Assembly: GCA_028703175.1 (NCBI GenBank)
Contig: JAQVNJ010000005.1
Location: 1-64,000, forward strand
Reading direction: 5' to 3'
DNA: 64,000 nt
DNA from: JAAYCB01 sp012744395
Lineage (GTDB): Bacteria > Planctomycetota > Planctomycetia > Pirellulales > Thermoguttaceae
Positions 50,208 through 57,071 of the stretch are shown piece by piece. Below the pieces are notes generated by a model that had not been told where the DNA came from, searched no databases, and was given only the letters and a program-made list of their open reading frames with translations. The position numbers were made by a program, and so were the translations under genes. How positions within the stretch are numbered: the stretch's first letter is position 1; the number at the start of each line of letters is the position of its first letter.

Positions 50208-51554
50208 ATGAAGAATCGTCGTCAATTCCTGTCAACCCTCGGCGCCGCGAGCGTCGGGTCGATGATCGTGGGAACCGGGGCAGTCGGCTCCGCCGCCGGG
50301 AAGGAAAAGCTCGCCATCGACGGGGGGACACCGGTGCGGAAAACCCCGCTGGGCTACAAAGCCTATGGACCCCAGTTTTATAACGACGTCGAGAAGCGAG
50401 AGCTCCTCGAGGTTCTCGAATCGCGGAGGCCCTTCCGCTGGTGGAAGAGCAACTCCAAGGTCCTGGAGTTCGAGGAGGCGTACGCCGCCCGGATCGGGGT
50501 CAAGTATGCCCTTGGCGTAACCTCGGGGACGACGGCCCTCTGCGCCGCGTTGGCCGCCCTCGAAATCGGGCCGGGCGACGAGGTGATTCTCCCCGCTTGG
50601 ACGTGGTACGCCGATTACGACACGATCGTCCTTGCCGGCGCCCTGCCTGTTTTCGCGGAGGTTGACAGCTCGCTGAATATCGACCCCGACGATATCGAGG
50701 CGCGAATCACGCCCCGCACCAAGGCGATCATCGCCGTCAGCCTTCAGGGTTGCCCGGCGGACATGGACCCGATCCTCGAAATCGCGCGGAAGCACAAACT
50801 TCGCGTGCTGGAAGACTTCTCCCAATGCGTGGGCGGACGATACCGCGGCACGTACCTGGGCTCGATCGGCGACATCGGCATCAGCAGCTTCCAGGAGAGT
50901 AAGACGATCACTTCAGGGGAAGGCGGAGCCGTCGTGACGAACGATCCGGAGCTGTTCGAGCGGGCCATCCGGTTTCATGACGTCAGCTCGTTGCGCGCAC
51001 CCTACAACGAGATTCTCAAGGGCGGGATGGTCGCCGGTTTCGCCGCCTCGAACTTCCGCATGAATGAATTTACCGGGGCAGTCCTCAAAGCCCAGGAGCA
51101 GGACATCGAGACGATCTGCGCGGCCCTGCGGAGCAACACCCGCAAGGTCCGCGAAGGCATCGCCGACCTGCCGGGACTGAAGATCAGGAGATCGCCGGAC
51201 ATCGAAGGCGATCTGGGCGTGACCGTGTTCCTCGACCACGGCACCCGCGAGCGGCGAGACCGCTTCCTGCGGGCATTGCGGGCCGAGGGAATCTCCGCCT
51301 CACCGCCGGGCGGATCGGTCATCTTGCCGATTGACAAGCGGATCGAGAACAAGCTCACCGTCCATCCGGCGTGGCCCTCCTTCAACAGTCCCGAAGGCAA
51401 AGCGATCCGCTACGGGGCCGATTCCTGCCCGAGGACGATCGACATTATCGGCCGCGAGGGGGGCGTGATTATGGACCCCAACTTCAGCGACGGCGACCTG
51501 AAGGACATCATCCTGGCGATCCGCAAAGTATACCTGGCCATATACAAGGCTTAA
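50208..51554 (+). CDS. Exported DegT/DnrJ/EryC1/StrS aminotransferase
   Basis: This 448-residue protein has a Tat-like signal (MKNRRQFLSTLGAASVGSMI). PLP-fold motifs are GVTSGTTALCAAL, VILPAWTWYADYD, VLEDFSQCVGG and ISSFQESKTITSGEGGA with the Schiff-base Lys. The FSQ sequence after VLED replaces the more usual ACQ/AAQ, a minor variant. The family aminates keto-sugars or cyclitols such as scyllo-inosose. It is a paralogue of 41039-42385, with equal length but clearly different sequence. It follows the radical SAM gene by 48 bp; whether it belongs to the same transcript is uncertain. Confidence 0.92.
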   Translation: MKNRRQFLSTLGAASVGSMIVGTGAVGSAAGKEKLAIDGGTPVRKTPLGYKAYGPQFYNDVEKRELLEVLESRRPFRWWKSNSKVLEFEEAYAARIGVKYALGVTSGTTALCAALAALEIGPGDEVILPAWTWYADYDTIVLAGALPVFAEVDSSLNIDPDDIEARITPRTKAIIAVSLQGCPADMDPILEIARKHKLRVLEDFSQCVGGRYRGTYLGSIGDIGISSFQESKTITSGEGGAVVTNDPELFERAIRFHDVSSLRAPYNEILKGGMVAGFAASNFRMNEFTGAVLKAQEQDIETICAALRSNTRKVREGIADLPGLKIRRSPDIEGDLGVTVFLDHGTRERRDRFLRALRAEGISASPPGGSVILPIDKRIENKLTVHPAWPSFNSPEGKAIRYGADSCPRTIDIIGREGGVIMDPNFSDGDLKDIILAIRKVYLAIYKA

Positions 51555-52289
51555 GCGCGACAGGGTGCACGGTTGATCCCCATTCCGCATTCGAGCAGTT
51601 GCGGCGGAGGGAGAATGCCTCGCATCGACGTGATCAGCATTCGAACCGGGATCGCAGATGTAAAATCGGTTTGTGCTTGCTCCCCAACGGTAATTGGCCG
51701 TGTTCCCTCTCAAGCAGGTTGATCAACTCGACCCATTCGCCAACTGTCATGTTCAAGAGCTTGGCCATCGTTCCCGCCCTTGCCAGATTCCCTGGCATCA
51801 TCAGGTCCCGTGAGTGGATGTCGGCGATGGATCGCGCTGGCCATCAAACTGATGATCCGCACGGTTCGGCCAGGCGAGCAGAGCCGGGCGGACCTGGCGG
51901 TTCGCACGAATCGCGGCAGATATTCCAGGCCGCGCTTGACTTGGCGCCCGGTGGCAACAAGACTTGACTATGTATGGCTACCGTCGTGGAGTTCCCGCGA
52001 GTCTGGCAAGAGTCGCGGGCCGTTCGTGAACACATCTATCGTTGCCGTGCGAGTACGCAGGCTGCTGCGTGGGGATTGCCGTGCGAAACGCCGCCAGTCC
52101 GATCAAATGCGTATGCGTTGCTGGCCGGCGCCAATCGCCTCCGGCGCAATCGGCGCAGTCAGCCGAAGTACACCGCCCGAAGAATTGTCGGCGAAAACCG
52201 CGCCCGGCGAGAATCACGGTTCACAGACCGGCAGTGGCGCACATCTTGTCTAGCGTTACGATTACCTTTAGCAGTTGGAGGATTCTCAG
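51555..52289. other. Long gene-poor stretch
   Basis: 735 bp with no supported gene. Several open frames on both strands give no recognisable protein and lack ribosome sites. The composition is less GC-biased than the neighbours, as in decayed DNA, but no IS ends or transposase motifs could be recognised. Confidence 0.45.
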
Positions 52290-53228
52290 ATGAGACGCAT
52301 CCTTGTCGTCAGCATCGGACTGTTGGTCGCGGTGCTGTTTGTCAGCTCCACGGCGGACGCTGCGAGAACCTGCCGGCCGCAGACCTGTTATCCGGTGACC
52401 TGTGCACCGGTGACGTGCGTCCCGGCAACCTCGGGTCCGGTCACGTGCAGGCCGGCGACCTGCCGGTCGGTGACCTCGCGACCGGTCACGTGCAGGCCGG
52501 TAACCTGCCGGTCGGTGACCTCGCGACCGGTCACATGCAGGCCAATCACTTCGGGGCCAGTGACCTCTAGCCCAGCGACTTCGGGGCCGGTGACCTCCAG
52601 CCCGGCGACTTCGGGGCCGGTGACCTCCAGCCCGGCGACTTCGGGGCCGGTGACCTCCAGCCCGGCGACTTCGGGGCCGGTAACGTGTGCTCCGGCAACG
52701 TCAACGCCTGTCACCAGCGCGCCGGTGACTTGCCTGCCGAGGACGTGCTATCCTCGAACCTGGTGGCCGAAGACGTGTTTGCCGAAGACGTGTTGCGTGA
52801 TCGTCGAGGAGGAAGCGACGGAGGTGCAGGTCCAGCGGCCGATTTCGCCAGAGCCTGCTCCAGCGCTGGAAGAGAAGGCGTCCGCCGTGCCCCCTCCGCC
52901 CGCACCGGCTGAGCCGGCGCTACCCGCACCGCCGAAGCCCGCGCCGGCCGAAAAAGCAGCCGCGCCGGCCGAAAAGGCACCTGCGCCGGCCGAAAAGGCA
53001 CCTGCGCCGGGGTCTCAGGCAGATACAGCCGGCGATGCGCCGGTATTTCGCACCTGGACTGACGTTACGGGCAGTTACCAGACGCAGGCCCAACTTGTCG
53101 CCGTTTCGGGCGATGTCATTCGCCTGTTGAAATCAAACGGCCGCACGTGCCGCGTCTCCCTGGAAAGACTCAGCGTTGCCGATCGACAGTATCTGGATGC
53201 GATTCGGTCGATCGCTAGCGTCAACTGA
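52290..53228 (+). CDS. Secreted Thr/Pro/Cys repeat protein with SHD1 domain
   Basis: ATG 52290 gives 312 residues. A signal peptide (MRRILVVSIGLLVAVLFVSS) is followed by about 140 residues of short repeats of the form xPVTC/xPVTS/xPATS, rich in Cys, Thr and Pro. Next comes a Cys-rich segment (LPRTCYPRTWWPKTCLPKTC), a Pro/Ala/Lys-rich linker, and a C-terminal SHD1 (SLA1 homology 1) domain (FRTWTDVTGSYQTQAQLVAV, LKSNGRTCRVSLERLS, DRQYLDAI). SHD1 is common at the ends of planctomycete secreted proteins. It probably has a structural or surface role, and the many Cys could form cross-links. Function unknown. Confidence 0.8.
   Translation: MRRILVVSIGLLVAVLFVSSTADAARTCRPQTCYPVTCAPVTCVPATSGPVTCRPATCRSVTSRPVTCRPVTCRSVTSRPVTCRPITSGPVTSSPATSGPVTSSPATSGPVTSSPATSGPVTSSPATSGPVTCAPATSTPVTSAPVTCLPRTCYPRTWWPKTCLPKTCCVIVEEEATEVQVQRPISPEPAPALEEKASAVPPPPAPAEPALPAPPKPAPAEKAAAPAEKAPAPAEKAPAPGSQADTAGDAPVFRTWTDVTGSYQTQAQLVAVSGDVIRLLKSNGRTCRVSLERLSVADRQYLDAIRSIASVN
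52441..52680. repeat. Coding tandem repeats (45-bp x2, 30-bp x4)
   Basis: Two 45-bp units (52441-52485, 52486-52530) are followed by four nearly identical 30-bp units from 52561 to 52680, each beginning TGACCTCCAG (first copy TGACCTCTAG). They encode the PVT/PAT repeat of the SHD1 protein. Confidence 0.9.
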
Positions 53229-53520
53229 CTCGAATCGCGGCCTGTTGGTCCAGCGCGTCCGTCGCCGGCGTTCTTCGCGTCCGCCTCCACAAGCGCCGCG
53301 CTCGAGGTTTCCCGGCAGTGGTCTTCGTGGGCCCCGGCGGCGCGGCGCCGGCAACGGTGCTTCTCCGCCGCCTTGGCACGCGAAATGCATCTCCCTCTAG
53401 ATCAGGTCGCTGAGACCCACCGGAGGCTGCAAAATGGTGTCGATCGGACATCAAACCGGTGTGCAAATCTTGCAGCGTCTTAAGCGGTTGGCCCGAACGG
53501 GCCACAAAAAGGAGAATGCG
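53229..53520. other. Intergenic, nothing recognised
   Basis: 292 bp between the SHD1 protein and the Gly-rich protein genes. No clear promoter or terminator is seen. An AAGGAG box for the next gene lies at its end. Confidence 0.5.
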
Positions 53521-53991
53521 ATGCGAATGTTTTGCCTGACTTTGGCAGTCGTTTCGGTGATGCTGGCGGCAGCGGCGACAGTTCGGGCGCAGGGCGCGAC
53601 AGCACGCAGAGCTGCCACGGTATCCCCGCCATCTTCCCAGGGTTTCCCATTCGGCGGAGAGCGGCAAGGTCTCGGATGGAGCCCTCGCGACGGCAGCGGG
53701 CCAAGCTACGGCTACGCTTACGGCGCCGGCCAGCGGCAGGGAATGGGGCAAGGGCCGCGCTACGGCAACGGGCCGGGTTATGGCTACGGCTACGGCGGAG
53801 GCCGCGGTGGCAATGGCGCCGGCCAGCGGCAGGGAATGGGGCTGGGGCCGCGCTACGGCAACGGGCCCGGCTACGGCTACGGCTACGGCGGAGGCCGCGG
53901 TGGCAGCGGCGCCGGCCAGCGGCGCGGCATGGGGGTTGGTCCTCGGGACGGCCGCGGAGCGGGCGCTTTCGGACCCGGCTGGTGCCTGTGA
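53521..53991 (+). CDS. Secreted Gly/Tyr/Arg-rich repeat protein
   Basis: ATG 53521 follows AAGGAG and gives 156 residues. Residues 1-25 are a signal peptide (MRMFCLTLAVVSVMLAAAAT). The rest is low complexity: a 31-residue unit (AGQRQGMGQGPRYGNGPGYG then YGYGGGRGG) present twice and partially a third time. It ends in a single Cys-Leu. Gly/Tyr-rich proteins of this kind can be surface or matrix components. No enzyme motif is present and function is unknown. Neighbouring secreted repeat protein 52290-53228 may be related in role. Confidence 0.65.
   Translation: MRMFCLTLAVVSVMLAAAATVRAQGATARRAATVSPPSSQGFPFGGERQGLGWSPRDGSGPSYGYAYGAGQRQGMGQGPRYGNGPGYGYGYGGGRGGNGAGQRQGMGLGPRYGNGPGYGYGYGGGRGGSGAGQRRGMGVGPRDGRGAGAFGPGWCL
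53725..53940. repeat. 93-bp coding tandem repeat
   Basis: Units start at 53725 and 53818 with a partial third at 53911, each opening GCCGGCCAGCGGC. It lies in the Gly-rich protein gene and is nearly identical between copies. Confidence 0.85.
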
Positions 53992-54543
53992 TCGAATCCC
54001 GCGGGAAGCCCCGACGAGGCGGTCCTTTGGGGACTGCCTGTCGGGGCTGCCTGATTGGCAGGCTTGGCACGACGGCGCGCAAACGCGGCTGCGTGAGCGA
54101 TGTCCCCCGGCGCCCGGCGCCGCCTCCCTCGGCGTCAGGCAGACTCTAGCCAACCCTCTGGTCGATTGACAATGGCCAATGGCCGCCAGCGGCGCAAGCT
54201 CCACAAGGAACTCGCCCTGGCGGCCTCTTTCCCTGCAACGGGTTGAACTGGGATGCGAAGTGCTCGCCCCACGGAGCGCGGTCACCCCACCGCCTGTAAA
54301 AAACCGGCGGGAGTCCACCGTGAGCGCGCCGTCCCCGACGCAATCAAGCATCGGGCCGCGAATTCGCCGTGGACAGGCTTTGTTCATGGACTGCTCCGCA
54401 CCAATCCGGCGGGGAGCAAACTCCCAGAGCTTGTGCCCGACAAAAAATATCGCAGTATCGCAATATAGTCTTGACATGATATGGCACGACCATTATATTA
54501 CTGCCGTCTTATTCACCCGACTTGAGAAAGGATTTCGCGCGTC
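53992..54543. other. Intergenic upstream of the DsrE-Qmo operon
   Basis: 552 bp with no supported gene. Its last 100 bp are AT-rich and hold a strong sigma-70-type promoter (54471-54499). A direct repeat TCGCA-N3-TCGCA (54450-54462) lies just upstream. Confidence 0.55.
54471..54499 (+). promoter_or_regulatory. Strong sigma-70-type promoter of the DsrE-TusA-Hdr/Qmo operon
   Basis: TTGACA (54471-54476) is a perfect -35 box and TATATT (54494-54499) matches 5/6 of -10, separated by 17 nt. AATATA (54462-54467) and TATATT (54494-54499) are exact reverse complements flanking the -35 box, a candidate operator. Confidence 0.8.
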
Positions 54544-54909
54544 ATGGCAAACAAGAAAATCCTCATCTTCTGTGGTTCGGATGACCCCCATAAGTCATTT
54601 CCGCCCTTCATGTTGGGCTGCGGGGCACAAGCCCTGGACATGGACCTCACCCTGTTCTTCACGCTGAGCGGACTGAACATTATTCGCCGTGGCTACGCCG
54701 AGAAGATCCAACTGGCTGGCGCCCCAGCCACGCTTCCGAAGTTCATCGCGGTTGCCAAGGAGAACGGAGCCCGGCTGATCGCTTGTTCCGCCGCATTTCC
54801 GATCTTGGGGATCAAGGCTGACGATTTCATCGAAGGGGTTGACTTCGGCGGCGTGGCCGAGTTCGTGTCGTTGGCCGAGGAGGCCGACGTCGTTTTGACG
54901 TTCTGCTGA
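54544..54909 (+). CDS. DsrE/DsrF-like sulfur-carrier protein
   Basis: This 121-residue protein has the DsrE2-type layout: KILIFCGSDDPHK at the start, MDLTLFFTLSGLNIIRRGYA, ARLIACSAAFPILGIKADDF, and EADVVLTFC at the end. Cys are at 10, 26, 81 and 121; C81 fits the conserved carrier Cys of the family. DsrE proteins pass persulfide sulfur between TusA, rhodanese and DsrC or sHdr components in sulfur oxidisers and reducers. It is the first gene of the operon and lies 60 bp before tusA. It is cytoplasmic with no signal or membrane segment. Confidence 0.88.
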   Translation: MANKKILIFCGSDDPHKSFPPFMLGCGAQALDMDLTLFFTLSGLNIIRRGYAEKIQLAGAPATLPKFIAVAKENGARLIACSAAFPILGIKADDFIEGVDFGGVAEFVSLAEEADVVLTFC

Positions 54910-54969
54910 TTTTCCATTCGCCGTTCAGAAGCCGTTCGGAAGTACGCAGACCAAATCAGGGAGACTGTC

Positions 54970-55224
54970 ATGAGTTCGATCGATCTTGCCACCCTTCAAG
55001 CAGCCAAAGTTGTCGATGCACGGGGTTCGGCCTGTCCGGGCCCGTTACTGGAGGCGAAAAAAGCGATTGGCGGCGTGCCGGTGGATCAGGTGATTGAGAT
55101 CTGGTCGGGTGACGCCTCGACGAAAAACGACCTGCCGAAGTGGGCAGCCAAAGTGGGGCATGAATTCCTCGGTGCCCTGGCCGCGGAAGGCTACGACCGG
55201 ATTTTCATCAGGCGAAAGAAATAG
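54970..55224 (+). CDS. tusA: TusA-like sulfurtransferase
   Basis: This 84-residue protein starts after GGGAGA. VVDARGSACPGPLLEAKKAI contains the CPxP-like motif with C22 as persulfide carrier; the typical TusA beta-alpha-beta-alpha-beta-beta fold follows (VIEIWSGDASTKNDLPKWAA, GYDRIFIRRKK). TusA delivers sulfane sulfur to tRNA thiolation, molybdenum cofactor or dissimilatory pathways. Location between DsrE and Hdr/Qmo-like genes favours the dissimilatory role here. The following gene starts 2 bp after its stop. Confidence 0.92.
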   Translation: MSSIDLATLQAAKVVDARGSACPGPLLEAKKAIGGVPVDQVIEIWSGDASTKNDLPKWAAKVGHEFLGALAAEGYDRIFIRRKK

Positions 55225-55226
55225 CC

Positions 55227-55649
55227 ATGCTTCCAGGCAGTCGCGAGAAAGTCCCCAGGATTCTGATTCTGGCAACCGAGGCCTGCGCTTATCCGGGGGC
55301 CGACCACGTGGGCCAGATCCATGCCGAATATCCGACGAATGCGTACATCGTGCGGGTACCCGCTCCGGTGATCTTCCCTGAAAGCTTCTATTTGCGCTGC
55401 TTCGAGAAGGGGATCGCGGGCATTCTCGTCATGAGTTGCGGGCATGAATGCCCCTATCCGGGCGCCTACGACGCGCTGGCAGCGCGGATCGGGCGGGTGC
55501 ACCAACGGATGATCGAGCGCAAACTGGACACCAGCCGCCTGCGGCTCTGCGCCATCTGCACAGTCTGCTCGAAAGCCTTTCTCAAGGAGGTGCAGCAAAT
55601 GCACGAGAAGCTCTTGCAGGTTGACGCCGAACCGCAACACGCGCCTTAG
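55227..55649 (+). CDS. MvhD-like hydrogenase/Hdr iron-sulfur subunit
   Basis: This 140-residue protein resembles MvhD/FdhE-type delta subunits: ILILATEACAYPGADHVGQ, VRVPAPVIFPESFYLRCFEK, GILVMSCGHECPYPGAYDAL, and a C-terminal Cys cluster (CAICTVCSKAF). Cys 20, 58, 71, 75, 108, 111 and 114 can bind a [2Fe-2S] or [4Fe-4S] cluster. In methanogens and sulfate reducers this domain passes electrons to HdrA, and in QmoB it is fused to an HdrA module. Here it is separate and directly upstream of two HdrA-like genes. It starts 2 bp after the tusA stop. Confidence 0.85.
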   Translation: MLPGSREKVPRILILATEACAYPGADHVGQIHAEYPTNAYIVRVPAPVIFPESFYLRCFEKGIAGILVMSCGHECPYPGAYDALAARIGRVHQRMIERKLDTSRLRLCAICTVCSKAFLKEVQQMHEKLLQVDAEPQHAP

Positions 55650-55703
55650 GCCGGCAACTCTTTGCGCGTTCCGGCATCGCCAGGACCCCTCTCAGAGGAA
55701 TCC

Positions 55704-57071
55704 ATGATGAACAGCGTTGCGACTGAAGTCGACGCCCTCGTGATCGGAGGCGGGATCGCCGGCTTACAGGCGGCAATCGACCTGGCAAACCAGGGTTTCG
55801 AGGTGCTGATCGTTGAGAAGGAGCCGAGCATTGGCGGCAAGATGATCGGACTCAGCAAGGTCTTTCCGACGTTGGACTGTTGCAGTTGCATCTGCACGCC
55901 GCGGATGGCGGAAGCCGAGCACCACCCGAGGATCTCGATCATCACGTACACGGACGTCCGCCGCGTGGATCGTGAGAATGGGAGTCTTCTCGCGACCCTC
56001 ATCAGGAAGCCCCGTTACGTGGACGCAGACAGATGCACCGGTTGCCGGCTTTGCGAATACGCCTGCAACATGCTGGTCCCGCACGAATTCGAGGGCGGCC
56101 TTGGAGCACGCAAGGCGATCTATGTTCCTTTTGCCAATGCGGTTCCCCAGCTGGCCGTGCTCGATCTGGACAACTGTATGCTCTGCGGAAATTGTCAGCG
56201 AGCGTGCCCCACCGGGGCAATCGATTTTCTCCAAGAACCGCGGGAACTCGTCGTGCGGGCGGCAACGGTGATCATCGCAACCGGCTACGAGATGATTCCT
56301 GCCGGTTTCAAGACGGAGTTCGGCGGAGGGGAGCTGAAGAACGTGCTCACCGCGCTACAAGTCGAGCGCCTCCTGGCTCCCCACGGACCGTACGGCCGAG
56401 TGCTCCGCCCGTCGGACGGCAAAGAGCCGGAGTCGATTGCCTTCGTGCAATGCGCCGGTTCCCGCGACCGGAGCGCGGGCGTGCCTTACTGCTCTCGGGT
56501 CTGCTGCATGTACGCGATCAAACAGGCAATGCTGCTCAGCGGCGCCTTGCCGCTGGCGGATCTGACGATCTACTACATGGACATTCGCGCGTTCGGCAAG
56601 GGTTTCGAGCAGTTCTACCAGAACGCCAAGGCGATGGGGATCGAGTTCGTCAAGGCGAAGGTGGCTCGGATTACCGAAGATCAGGATCAGAATCCGGTCC
56701 TCCGCGTGGAGATCGTCGAGGAAGACGGCCGCGTGGAGGAGCGGACGCACGACATGGCCGTGTTGTCGTTGGGTCTGCTGCCGGCCTGGAATCCGGCGGA
56801 AGCGGGGCTGGCAGCGCCTGCCGCGGATGGATTCGTCTGCTCGATCCAACCCCATCTCGCTCCCAGCCGCACTCCCGACGAAGGAGTGTTTGTGGCCGGG
56901 GCCGCCGCCGGACCCAAGGACATTCCCGACTCCGTGGTGGAGGCCGGCGCGGCGGCGATGGAAGCGACCGCCTACCTTCGCGGCCACGGCCGCAGCGGCA
57001 AATCCGCAGATCCCGACGATTCGATCGAAGACGAACAAGACACCTTGGCCACAGGGGACGTCTCAGCATGA
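55704..57071 (+). CDS. HdrA/QmoA-like flavoprotein with two ferredoxin clusters
   Basis: ATG 55704 (ATG 55707 also possible) gives 455 residues, about QmoA length and shorter than HdrA. FAD binds at ALVIGGGIAGLQAAIDLA; the HdrA Cys motif is DCCSCICTPRMAEAEHHP (C59-C64). Two [4Fe-4S] ferredoxin clusters follow: C111/114/117/121 (CTGCRLCEYAC) and C158/161/164/168 (CMLCGNCQRACP). A second conserved flavin-side region is FVQCAGSRDRSAGVPYCSRVCCMYAIKQA. It should shuttle or bifurcate electrons in a soluble complex. It overlaps the next HdrA-like gene by 4 bp (ATGA), so stoichiometric expression is likely. Confidence 0.92.
   Translation: MMNSVATEVDALVIGGGIAGLQAAIDLANQGFEVLIVEKEPSIGGKMIGLSKVFPTLDCCSCICTPRMAEAEHHPRISIITYTDVRRVDRENGSLLATLIRKPRYVDADRCTGCRLCEYACNMLVPHEFEGGLGARKAIYVPFANAVPQLAVLDLDNCMLCGNCQRACPTGAIDFLQEPRELVVRAATVIIATGYEMIPAGFKTEFGGGELKNVLTALQVERLLAPHGPYGRVLRPSDGKEPESIAFVQCAGSRDRSAGVPYCSRVCCMYAIKQAMLLSGALPLADLTIYYMDIRAFGKGFEQFYQNAKAMGIEFVKAKVARITEDQDQNPVLRVEIVEEDGRVEERTHDMAVLSLGLLPAWNPAEAGLAAPAADGFVCSIQPHLAPSRTPDEGVFVAGAAAGPKDIPDSVVEAGAAAMEATAYLRGHGRSGKSADPDDSIEDEQDTLATGDVSA

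Noticed and set aside
51555..52289. Possible transposase or gene remnant
   Set aside because: No DDE, HUH or recombinase motif, no terminal inverted repeats, and no consistent frame could be identified.
52388..52714. Pentapeptide-like repeat frames on the minus strand and in the other forward frame
   Set aside because: Any 15-bp repeat gives five-residue periodicity in all frames. Signal peptide and SHD1 domain fix the true frame.
54482..54496. Perfect -24 box TGGCAC before the DsrE operon
   Set aside because: The -12 position reads TTAT instead of TTGC, so GG-N10-GC fails. The overlapping TTGACA-N17-TATATT promoter explains the sequence better.
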